Assembly (NCBI GenBank): GCA_023614405.1
Contig: CM042691.1
Location: forward strand, 169,542,927-169,606,926
Length of the DNA: 64,000 nucleotides
From: Avena insularis
Taxonomy: Eukaryota; Streptophyta; Magnoliopsida; Poales; Poaceae
Reading direction: 5' to 3'
The translations under genes and the position numbers were made by a program. Positions 34,924 to 47,714 of the stretch are shown one piece after another; within the stretch, counting starts at the first letter, position 1, and each line of letters begins with the position of its first letter. Below the pieces are notes generated by a model that was not told where the DNA came from, did no database searches, and saw only the letters and a list, made by a program, of their open reading frames with translations.

Positions 34924-37900
34924 TGTGGCACCCCGGATTTACGGTCCAGGAATACCCGTTATGACTGCAATTCACGTTCCCATGATCAGTGAGCCGTGAG
35001 CATAACCGACAAGTATCATTACAACATCCATAATTAATGAGTACATGTACTTACATTTATCCCACTATGGCGATACAACAATAATAGCGGAAGTCTTCAA
35101 GATCAGATCCCATGTCATGCCTTAACCTACAGGCGACTGACTGGGTAGACGGCCTAACTTGCATAGACGTCAGCAATCTCCTTCACTCCTCTTGCTACTG
35201 AAAGTCTGGCCAAGTAAATAGCCAGGGACAATGCCGGTGAGTACTTTGAATGTACTCGCAAACCACCTTAAGAAGACAATAATAAAAGGTATGCAATATG
35301 CATGTGGTAGGATGGATCCAATAAAGGTTCTTTTATAAACTAGTTTCTCTTGTACATATAGCATGTATCTATATCTTGGTTGAAAAGCTTTTATAAAACA
35401 TTTTTGTAACCTTTTTGAATTTTTTTCGAAAATATTAGGATTGGGTCACTCATTTGTTTCTCCTTCCGGTCATCTCATGACCAAACTCCTTCCTCCATTT
35501 TTCCTGACCATCCCATGGTCAAAACATTTTCGAGCCATTGCTTTTCTGAAGTCCTTTTTGAAAACAAAACCATCACCGGTGTATAGCCGCCAGCACAACC
35601 ATCCATGACCGAGGACTCGGCTATTCGAATAGATTTACACTCTGCAGAGGTTGTACACGGTACCCACATAATCCGGTTACCCGTCCCTGATCTACACCGA
35701 TCGTGGGTCGAATAACCGGTCAAGACTTTCCGAATGCCCTCTCCGATACAAGTGCCTACCCTATGAGGTTTATCCCCTCATGACCGGGACGCCCTATATA
35801 GTAACCAGCCAACCGGAGCGCGTTTTTCACCTGGACGGGTGTGTGCTTTAAATAAGGGGCTCATAATATCGCGCGGAGGCCCGTAGACCCTTCATTCCTT
35901 CTCCTGGTCGATGATATACATGGACCATTGGACAGAGAAGGCCCACCCTCTGGTGATTATTTACCCCTGTAGTAGTGTGAGGCACCTATACCGGATTAGT
36001 CAAACTTCCAGCCCAGCCCCGTCCCATTCTAGAGTAATGTGGTTGCACGGGTTAATTGCGCTAGCTTCAAAACTGGCCAGCCCGGCTGTTTTCATAAACG
36101 TTTTTCCTCCATCATTTTGTAAAACAAAACTTTTCTCATTTTCCAAACCACTTGATAGGCCAAGCCTCACCAAGATTTTCTAATAAAACATTTTTGTAAG
36201 TCGTTTCTCGGGGTCTTCCCATCCTACATTTTTGCTTAGGCTAAAACGGGGTCTCCAAGGGGTTATGGTGTTAAGTCACCATCTATCATGCTAGGGGCAG
36301 GTAGGTATCATCAAAGTGGGTTGTACCTAATGGTACTAGGGTTTAATGGTTTGGAGGAGCCAAACATTCCCCACATAGTATAATATAGTAAAATGATGCA
36401 ATTTGCATAAACGGGTAGATAAAATATGCATAGATAAAATGATAGGACAAGGCATATGAGCAAGAAGGTGGCTTGCCTGTGACCATCGAGAAGTCCCTTG
36501 ACGGGGTTAAATAACCAGAATACCCAATATAACAATAATAGAGATACCTCTGATGCTTCCTTCTTCTCGGCGTCACACAATCGCAACTATCGCCGTTATC
36601 AAGCATACATGCAAGCAAACAATACACCAATCATTACAAAGCATACAAGAATCTCCATACAGCAAACAAAGGATAGATACATGATATGGGGCAGGAGGAT
36701 GTGGGATGATTGATTGATGAGTTTAGCAAGGATTTGGAGGCATTAGGGGAAAGGATCCCCTTGGGTTACAAGTTTTGGAGCTACCTAAGAGACTGGGTTT
36801 TTGAGTAAGGACCTGGTATGTATGATACCATTGTGTAAGAATGATACCATCAGATGGGTATTGATAAAATGAAGCCAACAAAAGTGGTTTCACTATTTTA
36901 TCTATTTCCCTTGATTTATAATGGATTTTATAGTGGATAAAACTCTATTGAGGAAATAATTCACCAGAACTTCTCTGGAGTTCTAAAAATTATTTCCTTG
37001 TATGATTAAGTAGTATTTGACGGACTGAATCAAGAGGCGTTGGAATCACCTCAAAAAAATTACCATATTGACCTTGCGAAATTCCCAAAGGCAGTGCTGG
37101 TTGGGATTTGTCTTTTTCATCAAATTTATTTTTCAGAAGATTTTCGGTTGATTCGAAGGACAAATGCTTGTTACTAAGAGTACCCTTATGTAAAAATTGG
37201 AATTAACCCTTTTGGAGTTACATAACTACTGTAAAGATTTTACTAGTGAACTAACCATGCACAGAAGAGTTTAATTCACTGAAATTCATTAGAGGCTCAT
37301 AAAAATATGAGATAGTTGATTTAGGAAGATATGGTTATGTGTGTAACCTATGAGTTAGAATCAGGTCAGAACCTCATTTGGTTTGACCTACAGAAATTCC
37401 TAAAGGCAAAAAGTCTCTGTTTTTGTTATTTTTGTTACCAGCAAACTAGGAAATAAAATGGTGTGGGGACTGTGGGACAGGAAAGGTATGGTCAATATCG
37501 TTCTTTACAATTTAGAAATGCTCCATTTGGAGATACCAAATTTTTGTAGATCAAAAATAGTGTTCTGGACAGATCTGGGGTTGGGATTTATCATAATTAT
37601 TCTAATTCACATTTTGGGGTAAAACCTGGTCTGCATGTTGGGGAAAACACCTAGGCACTTGAGGAATTTTAGATCTAGTTATTTTGAAGAGTTTTACATT
37701 TTTATTTCGAATTAATCTAGACTGCAAATAACAGATCTAGGATAATAAATAAAGGAAAAAGGAAACAGGAGACTTCGGGCCAGATCCACGGGGAAGTGGG
37801 CCGCAGGGGTTTCCCGGCCCACCCGGGGCTGCGCCGACGCGAGGGGGAGGATCTGCCGGCCTAGTTGGGCCGGCCTGCCAGTAGGAGGAGGGGAAACGAA

Positions 37901-40879
37901 GGGGTATCAGGGGATCCTGGCCATCCGACCGACGCGGATCCGACGGCAGGGCTGCTTCTCCTTCCTCCATTGTGAGCAGGGAGGAGGAAACCCTAACCAA
38001 GGGTGGGGAGCGTCGAGGAGCTCACCTGAGGGCTCAGGGAAGGCTGGGAGGCGTCGGAGGGGATGCAGTAGTCGACGATGAGCCTGGAGAGGGGTGGCAA
38101 GCTCGGGATAGACGCCAGAAGAGGTCATGCGGGAGGAGCCCGACGGCGCTGACTCGGGGATCGTCGGTGCTGCTTCGGGAGCTGCATGCATGGGGAAAAA
38201 GAGAGCACCATAAGCTGCATGCAGAGGAGGGAAAGCTCTGGGAGAAGAGCGTTGCTCGATTTTTGGAAGCGAGCCGAAGCTCCCTTCTTCTTCACCTTCG
38301 AGAAGAACCGAGCAGGGGAGAGGAAGGAGGTGGTCTGGGAGGTGAGTGGGGGAAAATGAGCCTCTAGGGGAGGCTGGGGTGGCCTTAGACTTATTTAAAC
38401 TGATAAGGGAAGAGGGTAGAATGGACATTGTCCATAGGGAGCTTGAGGGAAGTGTTGGCCAGGTATAGGGCAAGGTGGGTGGTGGAGTGGGTCCTGTGGG
38501 TGTGCCCTGGTCGTGTAGGAGGGTGGGGGAGAGGCAGAGAGGCTGCTGCATGTTTTTAATATGGCTTTGAAGGGACACATCCTTTGTCTCTCCACTCAAA
38601 CAAGCACAAAAGGACAAGTGGTCAAGGGATGCTATAGTGATGGTCGACCAGAGGGGTGTGTACTGCTAGGGAGTAGTGCTGGGGAATGTTGGAGCTGGTT
38701 TGGTCCTTGTTTGAATCAAAATTTTGCTTGTTGTTGTAAATTTGATCATTGGGAGGCTTGTGAAGGATGTTGAAAAAATTGTATAGGACAAAGTGTGGAA
38801 ATTGTACTGGTAGGTGGAGTTGGTCAAATAATCACTTCATGATTTAAATAGGATTTTTCTGATGATTATAATCCCATTTAAATGCACTTCTTCAAAAAGT
38901 GCTAAAGTAAAATATGGAAGCAAAAATGATATTTTTACATTGAACAAGCTTGGTTTTCAGTTTGATATTGTTCTAAATACCATAACATATATTGGAGAAT
39001 TTTATTGGGATTTATTGAGATGGAAAGTATTTTTAGGGAATTATTTCTTGTTTCTGCCATTTAAGAAAAATGGCAAAAAGAAATAATAAAGAATCTCAAA
39101 AATATTTATTTTTGAGTTGGGAAGATGGGATATGATATATAGGCATCAGATGTGCCTTGACTTGGCAAGGTGATTTGGAGAACAACAAACTTGTCTTTAG
39201 AGACAAGGGTTTTGAGGAATTTGCAAGATAAGGAAATAAAATAGTTTAATGATCCAAATAATTGGGAGAATTATTTGGAGATGCTTATATCTAAGGTAGA
39301 TGATGTACACTTGATGTAGGCATCTAGGTCAACCTTGGTTTTGAAGACAAGTGGTGAAAAGGATGGAAACTAGATACTTGGTGGATCTAGGGTTTGATTA
39401 GTCTGATGCCATCTAAACAAGGTTGGATTAGGGAGCTCAGAGCTCACCTTGGTACAAGGGGTATATGGATGGATAGACCATGTCATGTATATGATCATGG
39501 AATCAAGAGTTGGGCTTGGTTGTATTTGAGGTGGTTTTGGAGTGATGGCAAACTTCGTAAAAAATTAGGTTGCCATAACACATACATCATGAAGTCTCCC
39601 AAACCATGTGGGTTTAAGAAGCACAAGGTTCCAATGGAAACAAGTAAAGTGGGGGTTGGTAGTCCATGGTTAGTAGATCATAACCATGCAAAGAGTTTGT
39701 CAAGGGGAGGTGGCATATAGATGTGAGCTTCTGCCAAAGTAGGCAAGATGATAAGATTTGCAGAAAGGATTATTATCTTGAATACAAAACCATCATGGAG
39801 GAGTGGAACATAGAATGGGTTAGCCAGGGGTAATAGTGGTCTTTGGTATGATGTACTACAAGATGGTTCAAGCACATTCTCAAGAATGCACATAGGATGG
39901 AAAAGATAGAGCTCCAAAAATGGTATCCAGATAAGAAATCCATTTTGGCATATTTAGGGTTTTAAACTAGAGTGCAAGTGTATATGATTTTGAGAGGATG
40001 CTAGGTTCAAAACTCATGATCAAGGAGATGATGTTGAGGTATTAACTAAGTAGATGGGATCCAATCTTAGATGGGTCTCCACTGAGTTGGAAACCATCCA
40101 GAGGGATTATCCTTGGATAGATCTGAGCATGAGATGAGAGGGTCACTTAGGTGACTTAGGATAGATCTAGCCTTGGAGGCTTTGCTTTGATGATCACAAG
40201 CAAGGGTTTGGGTACTAAGAGATGAGCTACTAGATTATCTCACTCTAGTTCCTAGGCAATCAAGGCAAACAGCAGATCAAGGCAATTCATCAGACAGCAG
40301 ATCAAGGCAATTCATCAGACAGCAGATCAAGGCAATTCATCAACTAACAGATCAAGGCAATTCATCTTACTACTTAGCTAACTACTACTAGGGTTACCAT
40401 CAAGCCTAGATTGAGGTAAGGATGTATAATTTGGAAAGGGGTTTGGCTTTGAGGTAAGATAAGGATCATCTTGGTATTACTACCAAGATTGAGATGAAAA
40501 GGTTTTAATAAAGGTTTTGGGAAAACCTAGAGATAAGGGTAGTTGAAGTTCTGTCTTGAAAACATAAGGAGATAATATATATAGGTCTCCATAGTTTTGG
40601 CAATAAAAGCTAGTAAAGTATTTGTTTGTGTCAAGGTTATCTTGGCTCGGGTTTTGAAATGCCATAACATTTGAGAATATGAAAGATGAACCAAGACATC
40701 TCTTTTGTAAAATAGTTTTTGTAAAGTAGGGTTGAGATGAGGAGTACACAACTAATTCACAAGCAGTTTCTTGAGCACAAGCAAACAAGTAAGCACACAT
40801 TGCAAGAAAAAGTTTTTGTTCCCCCAGATTTTTGCCCTTTTGGACAATTAATCAGGGTTGCTGAAATTGGGATGTTACA
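34924..40879 (+). mobile_element. Solo LTR C of long-LTR family (5,956 bp)
   Basis: It starts TGTGGCACCCCGG and ends AATTGGGATGTTACA. The flanking 5-bp duplications are ATCAG (34,919-34,923) and GTCAG (40,880-40,884), one base apart. It interrupts the G2 gag cleanly. It matches copy A in reverse and copies B and D in part. There is no internal retroelement coding region. GC-rich stretches near 37,780-38,350 give accidental open frames on both strands. Confidence 0.88.
40268..40365 (+). repeat. Tandem repeat, about 28 bp x 4, inside LTR C
   Basis: The core CAGATCAAGGCAATTCATC occurs four times in a row. The equivalent site in copy D (near 25,769) has a single copy, so the array expanded in C after the copies separated. 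Confidence 0.85.
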
Positions 40880-41217
40880 GTCAGGCTTGGGGGTGTCATC
40901 GGGGCGTCGATCCGGGTGTGATCCCCCAGCTCCCAGTGCCTTATACTCGGCCCAACCCCCCTGCCCCTCTTGGTAGAGGGTGCCGATGTCTAGGATCTCG
41001 GTGAACCGGTCGCAACACCTCCATTTTCGTGGTTCGGCCGGCATGGACCCGCGTGACGAGGACTGGGGCTCCCGTGATGGGTGGTAGGAATAGCCCCCTT
41101 TGTCCTCTGTCCATGGGGCCTGCTCGAAGGCGGTTCGCCGTGGGGAGGCCCCGTCCGGGCCTTGATTTTCACACGACGGAGATCATGCTCGGCATGGGTC
41201 TCGCTGAGATTCGACAT

Positions 41218-41897
41218 GCCATCGAGCTCATTGAAGGTCTTGAATATGTGCGTCAGCCCTGTACCTCGTGCACGAAATGTCTGATATTTGTGCCGTGAAG
41301 GAAACTAGGGTCCAAGGAGCCCTTGGTTTGAGAGGGGTCTGAACACGCGGTCCCAAGAGTCTCAATGATGGTGGCAACGGTGGAGCGCGTTCACGATAGA
41401 GAGTCGACACGGGGGGTTTTAACCAGGTTCGGGGCTCTCATGAGAAGGTAAAGACCTACTCCTTCTTGGTTGTATTGCTCGCGTGCTTCACGAGGGTACA
41501 ATGGTGGATGAATGTCTAGGGTTTGAGAACTGTGGGATCAACCTGTCCTAAGTTAGGGGAAGGGCTCCGCTTCCCCCAATTCTTGGCAGGAAGGGCTACC
41601 ACAATACCACTCCTCGAGATCCTGGTCTAAAATATTTGGATCGAGTCCTGGCCTCCGTGGGCTTATCTGTCTTTCCGTAAAGTGTGCTTCTTTAGCTTCG
41701 CATGTCTTCACTTGGCGCTTCCTACTTTCTTCCTTGCACCAAACAAGAAAAGGGGTGGCTTGCACATGCTAAGGTCGTCTATCCTCTCCTTACAGAAAAG
41801 GAGGCAGACCACATCTTCTTTATCGAGGTGATCCGGGAGTGAAGGGAAGTTGCGCCCTTTGTCGGGATTCGCCTTGCCCGTTAACTTTTGGTGAGAG
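41218..41897 (-). other. G2 leader and partial LTR (tentative)
   Basis: On minus this lies upstream of the G2 gag. Around 41,400-41,460 the plus strand reads GGGGGGTTTTAACCAGGTTC and then GGGGCTCTCATGAG, a pattern seen in Triticeae Gypsy LTRs. No PBS was recognised. The piece is cut at 41,897 by the G3 LTR. Open frames at 41,228-41,410 and 41,553-41,765 have no recognised domain. Confidence 0.4.
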
Positions 41898-42435
41898 TGT
41901 CGTCGGATTGTTGACAAGTACGCCATAGGGGGTCCTAATGGCGTTGAGAAGATGGGGTGTGAGACGTCGGATGTTCCAGGAGCGGTAAGCACAAGTTTAC
42001 CCAGGTTCAGATCCGACTACGGTGATCGGATCCTCCACCTGCTAGCAACCCAGTAATATATCGGTGTAAGCCGGATGTTACAACGGATTACAAGAGAGGT
42101 TCGCCTGTGCGAGTTGTGATTGTAGCTATTGCTATGGTTGTTGGTATTCTGTTGTGCCCTAAAGGCTCCCATAGGGCTGGTTTATATAGTCACCAGGACC
42201 TAGGGTTACAGGAGAGACCTCTCCGGCTATGTTACAGAGTCGGTAATTAGATACAGCTTTAACTACAAGTAATATTACAGGCCTAAGTCGGTAAATCTTC
42301 TAGGCCTTATCGTAGCCGGAACTAGCTCCTCCTCTTTCTATTGCTGGGCCGCCCGTGAAGAAAAGCTCTAACCTTTTGGTGGGCCACCCTGGTCAACGAG
42401 TCCTGTGGGTATACCCGGAAAGTATATCCCCAACA
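41898..42435 (-). repeat. G3 3' LTR (538 bp, complete)
   Basis: The plus-strand edges are TGTCGTCGG and CCCCAACA. This copy defines both LTR ends of the family and shows that the G1 copies at 1,577 and 11,891 lack about 50 bp. Confidence 0.92.
42180..42189 (-). promoter_or_regulatory. TATA box of G3 LTR
   Basis: CTATATAAAC on minus, in the conserved LTR position. Confidence 0.65.
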
Positions 42436-43007
42436 GTAGCCCCAGGAAGTCTCCAAGATCCAAAGTCGGATAAATCGTCTAGCTTGATGGTTTCTTCGTC
42501 TTCAAAATATTGAAGTGTTCGAAAAAACTTCTTTCAATAGTGTAGGATTCCGAGTCAATTGAGTCGGATATGTTTTGTTCTGACTTTAGTCTTTTCCTTG
42601 CTTAGTTTAAAACATGAGTCGGATTTTACAGCGGCGTGCGGGCTGACAACTTTTCAGACCAGGTCCTGTCACTGACAGGACTCCCATCAACACGACCGTT
42701 GGTGGGTCCGCTCCTTATGGAACAAAGCACCATTTTAATGCTCACGCGAAAAAAGAGGGGGCGGAGAAGTCGCGAGGAAGCTACCCCCATATCTCCTATA
42801 CACGTGGCGTAAATCGTGCGACTGACGCACGAATCTCGGCGTAGAGGCAAATAAAAGAGAGGATAAAACCCTTCTCTCCCAGATTCATCTCTCCACCGCT
42901 TCATTCATTGCCTCCTCGTACTCCTCGAGCCCTCCGTAGCCACTCTCATCTACACGCCGCGAGAAAAATCTCTTTCCCCCACCAATTCTTCATCTTCTCC
43001 AAGAGTG

Positions 43008-46000
43008 ATGGCTTTGCATCTGGCTCCGGAGCAACGGCGGGTACATCAGAGGCAAGCGAGAAAAAGATGTGGGGCCTCTGGGTCCCAAGCATCATGGACG
43101 ACACCGAGGTCTAGGTCATGGAGGACGAGGGCTATATCATCGCTGGCGTGTGGCGGAGCGCCTCAAGACATGCCACTCCCGCCCCACGCGACGGCGAGCG
43201 GCTGTTGTCGGCACGCACATCGACCATGGCCTCAGCCTGCCACCGTCGGACTTATTCATAGAGGTCCTCAAATACTACGGTCTGCAGCTCCATAATCTTC
43301 CTCCCAACTCCCTGCTAGAGCTTAGTACTCATGCAGCTTTGTGCGAGGGGTTTCTTAGCATAGGCCAAGTCTCACCCTTTTCCGGTACTACTATGGTAAC
43401 CGGAATAACTCCATCAGTGCCAGTTTTCCTTACACCACTGGTAGTCTTAGCTTAGTCCTTAGGAGAAACCGAGTTTATCCTAGGCTTAACTCTAGTGAAT
43501 TTGTTAAATGCTGTGCCGGAACTTTCTTCTATCATAAGGATATTCTGGCTCCTAGAAAGGCGGAAGGTCTTCTGTCCTTCGTCAACGGTGCCGCTACCCA
43601 CCAAATATCATGGGACGAGGAGGCGCCGGAACTGTCGGATATCTTGATCCTCGCAAAGTGGCAGATTGAGTTTCTGATGAAGCACATGGGCCTCCGTGGA
43701 TCCAACTTGATCCACTACTGGCTGGAGCACCGGATTCAGCCTCTACAGCACCATGGAGATTGCCATATGTAAACCATCACCGACTACATGAAGGACAACA
43801 TGCGAGTCAGACCGAACCGGATTCCGGCTAAGGATTACAGGACCCTCATCTGACCGTACCTGATCAAGGAGAGAGTGGAATGAAAAGTTCTGGATGTCTC
43901 CATGAATATGTTCACGTCTAACCGTCCTCTGACTCCGGTAAATATTTTGACTCTACTTTTGTGTTTTGTCGTTCTTTTCTGTTTCTTTCTCCGACTCTAT
44001 TTTCATCGATGTTTTTTTATTTTGTCAGCTCAAGAAACTCCCCGAGTCTGAGCTAGATCCACTAGAGGGCTATCTCTCAGACGATCCGGAGGCGACAGAG
44101 GATTACGAGGTGCAAGAAGTTTCCACCTCCGCCTCCAACAAGCATAAGGTGAAGGAAGTTGTTATCATTGCTGGTAGCCAAGTGCTGCTAGTAGTTAAAA
44201 ACTAAGGACCTTGTCTTTCTTTTCAGTACTTTCTACCTTTATTTCTTTCCAAAGCACACCTGATATTTGGATTTGCGTGTTTTAGAGCTAAAGTAGTTTT
44301 GAAGAGTGAAGTTAAGCCAGACAGCAAACCAGGCAAGCCACTGTGTTAGCAAAAGTTTGTTATCGTTGAAAGCCCTGGTCACCGTTGGTGGCCAGGCAAC
44401 TAACAAGGGTGAACCCGTCAAGGGTAATGATCCCATGGTAATGTCTACAGGTCAGTTGGATAAAGTGGCCGGCTCTGCTGCCTCTGGCCTAAAACGGAAG
44501 AAGAAAGAGGAGATCCTCAGGCTGGCTTAGTCTAGTCTTAAGAAGCAAACCCTCACACCAGAGGCAGCGAGCCAGGAGATGGAGGACGTGAAACTGGTCA
44601 GCCTCCTAGACCAAATTTTGGTCCGGGATGCGAAGATAGAGTCTGGCGAACTCCTAGAGATGGAAGTTCCCTCCCTCTCCCTTGCCGAGAAAGTGTTTCA
44701 CAACACTAAACTCGGATTTGAGAAGTTGCACCTGGAACACAAAGTAAGTTTTTGATTCTTATTTTATGCTTATAGGATGCAAAAGAACGATGTAGTGTAG
44801 CCCCCAAGGCTCCTGCTGTATTTTTACTTAGTTAAATTTGCAGCCCGAGTCTTACTAGCCATCTAACGGTATTCTGTCTTTAAACTTACCGAAAATTGCA
44901 TCTTCCAACCAGGAATTTCTCAAGAATATATGCAATAAACGCAAGGAAATCAGAGCCCTGTGCCTTGAGAATGCAAAGTTGAAAGTTGAAAAATACGAAG
45001 AAGGTAAAATTTTCCGACTTCCTCTTTGTCATTTAGCTATTGTCATAGTCAAACGTGTTCTGTCCAACTGATATTTTTCCCTTTGCAGAATTGTTGTGTG
45101 AATCTAGCAAGATGGTGGAGCAATCCGAGAACTTCAAGCTCTTGGAGATGGAGAATGATGAGCTCTGAGACAAGCTTGAAAATCTTACTATTGAATCAGA
45201 GAAATCCGTAGATGTTGTCCTGGAGTCAAACAACCATGAGACCGTGAGGCTCGAGAAGCTAATAGCCCTCTGAGATAAACAATTGGATGATCTCCAGAAG
45301 GACTTTGATAGTAAGAGGGATCTAGCCCATGACACAGAGAGTGAGCTAAACAGCATCCGCGAGGAGCGTGCCTAGTGGAATCATTCTTTGCCAGGTAGGA
45401 TTTCCGACTTAATTTATTCGATTGGTTTTTTTGACTTTCCTTTCGAGTCAAATTTTGAATTTTGGTTCTTTCCTAGCCTCCTGAACCTTTCCAACTGTCC
45501 TACCTCTGAACCTCGGCTCGAGCGCATAAATCTCGTCGGAGATATTTTGTTTGACTTCCGCCAGACTCTTGAAGAGGCTGGCGAGTCGGTCAAACTTTTC
45601 GACTTGCATAAGATGTCAGTGAAAGAGGTGAGGGACAAGGACAAGGATATTCCTAAGCTTATTGAAGACTGGAAGATCTCCTACGCTTGTATTGCTGCAC
45701 AGACTGCCCTTACCATGGTGATGAGCCACCATAGCGATATGAAAATCTGGCACGTCACCAAGGGTATCGCCGATGAGGACGATGAGGGCAACCCTCTGAA
45801 CATCAAAGCTATCCAAGATTCCTGTGCAATTTACGCTTTCCGTGTGGCAGAGATGACCAACTACACGACACCATTCTTCAAATCCACCGATGTTCCTCCC
45901 TCGCCTCAAGAGCCAAAAGACAGCCTCGCTGAAGCAGCTTCTGAGTCCGAGGTCCAGGGCGACAATGTTGTCGACTCCAGCGCTCCATGCCTTCATCACC

Positions 46001-46017
46001 ACCACCTGATTTTGTAG
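43008..46017 (+). pseudogene. aORF of G3 (multi-exon, degenerate)
   Basis: ATG 43,008 lines up with the G1 start, but the frame SGSGATAGTSEASEKKMWGLW is the true one, so an early shift is present. The gypsy-type block LPPSDLFIEVLKYYGLQLHN, LELSTHAALCEGF lies at about 43,238-43,355. Likely introns are 43,938-44,028, 44,744-44,912, 45,004-45,088 and 45,395-45,476, all GT-AG. A further intron equivalent to 3,811-3,874 has lost its GT (now CT). Middle exons (44,500-45,390) are Leu-, Glu- and Lys-rich, coiled-coil-like, with several stops. The last exon (45,477-46,017) has LVGDILFDFRQTLEEAGESV and ends in HHHH before the stop. Its function is unknown. Confidence 0.75.
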
Positions 46018-46171
46018 CATAAACTAACTGAGAATTAGGACCTCCAGTGCACAACTAACTGAGAATTAGGACCTGAAGTGCATAACTAACTGAGAATTAG
46101 GACCTAGGCTACACACATTGAAACTCTTAGGACCTGCATACAGTTTCATCCAAACTTTTAGGACCTCCGGT
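46018..46171 (+). repeat. Tandem repeat, about 31 bp, five units
   Basis: Three clear units share AACTAACTGAGAATTAGGAC (from about 46,020, 46,051 and 46,082), followed by two decayed units that keep TTAGGACCT. The array begins directly after the aORF stop. Confidence 0.85.
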
Positions 46172-46192
46172 GCATATTACTCAACATTTTAT

Positions 46193-47714
46193 TGTTGGAG
46201 ATATTCCCAAGAGGAAATAATAAAGTGGTTATTATCATATCTTCATGCTTATGATAAATGTTTACATACCATGCTATAATTGTATTAATTGGAAACATTA
46301 ATACTTGTGTGATTTGTAAACATAAAAGAGTCCCTAGTAAATCCTCTTGTTAAACTAGCTTGTTGGTTAATATATGATGATGGTTTCCTAATCATGAACA
46401 TAGAGATGTTATTAACAACAGGGTCATATCATTAGGAGAATGATGTGATGGACATACTCCTATAGTTAAGCCTAGCATAAAGATCAAGTCATTTTCATAT
46501 AGTTCACTTGCTATAAGCTTTCTGATACATAGTAACCTAATTCCTTCGACCATGAGATCATGCTAATCACCATCATCGGAAGGATGCTTTGATGACATCA
46601 AACACCACACCATAACTGGGTGGCTATAAAGGTGGCATTGAGTGTTCGGAAAGTATGTATTGAGGCACATGGATCAAGATTGGGATTCGTCCATCCATAT
46701 GACGGATAGATATACTCTAGGCCCTCTCGGTGGAATGTCATCCAATTAGCTTACAAGCATGTGACTAGATCACAAGGGATCACATATCACGGGAACGAGA
46801 AAAGAGTACTTATTGGTAACGAGGTTGAACTAGGTATGCAGAGATACCGACGATCAAACCTCGGATAAGTAAAGTATCGTGAGACAAAGGGAAATTGGTA
46901 TCGTATGTAAATGGTTCGTTCGATCATAAAGTAATCGTAGAAACATGTGTGAGCCATATGAATTTCCAGATTCTTCTATTGGTTATTGACCGGAGAAGAG
47001 TCTCGATCATGTCTGCATAATTCACGAACCGTAGGGAGACACACTTAAGGATTTGATGTTGTTGAGCAGATATGGAATGTGAGTAAAGAGACCAAATGTT
47101 TTTTGAAGTCTCGGATGGGATCCGGGATATCACGAGGAGATTCGGAATGGTCCGGAGAATAAGAATCATATAAGGAAAGTCCAATTTCGGAGTTCGGGAA
47201 TCATTCCGGTGTTTTCACTAGAATGTTCTAGAAGGGTCTAGAAGGTTCACAAATACGGAAGGTGAAGGGTACATGGATGTGTCATGACAAAGTGTAATGG
47301 TTGCATCATGTCCTAGGTCACTTGGTTCTACACTTGGAAGAGAGAAATCAAACTCTAATTTGAAAGTCAAAAAGGCAGTTTGAAAAAGTCAAATCCCAAC
47401 ATGGTTTTCGAGTTAGGGAGGGTTTCGGAGTTAGGGAGGGTTTCCACCTGGGTTGGGAACACCCTTGGACGCCCCCCCACCTATATAAGGAGTCGTACGG
47501 GCGCACCACAAGGTATCCCCCTTGCCCTAGGCACCCAAGAAACCCTAGGTTGGCCGCCGCCCCCCTCTCTAGTTGCGACCAATCTAGATCTCCCCTAAAC
47601 CGCTACCGACTAGCTAAACTCTAGTTGCTAGCTACCTATAAACCTCGGCCCTCTAAACACTAGATCGCCGGGGCTCCCGCTACTCCACCATACTCGCTCC
47701 GGCTTAGGTGAAGC
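46193..47714 (+). repeat. Copia 5' LTR, first part
   Basis: It matches 61,361 to about 62,840 of the 3' LTR, then breaks at GAAGC where the 47,715-56,004 element inserted. The LTR resumes near 56,010. Confidence 0.92.
47481..47490 (+). promoter_or_regulatory. TATA box of Copia 5' LTR
   Basis: CTATATAAGG after a C-rich run. The 3' LTR has CTTTATAAGG at 62,621. Confidence 0.6.

Larger units (their letters stand above)
34469..41217 (-). pseudogene. G2 gag split by solo LTR C
   Basis: The coding parts are 41,217-40,885 and 34,923-34,469 on minus, separated by LTR C. Reading across the insertion with one copy of the duplicated 5 bp, the frame continues: GGSHPDRRPDDTPKPD on the right joins NVTPPPTNSWQIVSPL on the left. 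Downstream come EEIATAAQQNRVALAN, LAFTNKIRCMHWPHMFCLDI, FLQLYTMNIEAVGGEEPVMA and LFIAKFKG, a standard Tat-type gag core. Stops lie within it, as after ALAN. The gag is cut at 34,469 by the Athila-like LTR. It is a different, older family than G1. Confidence 0.78.

Noticed and set aside
40268..40365. CRISPR-like spaced repeat
   Set aside because: The units are directly adjacent with no unique spacers, and the context is a plant retrotransposon LTR.
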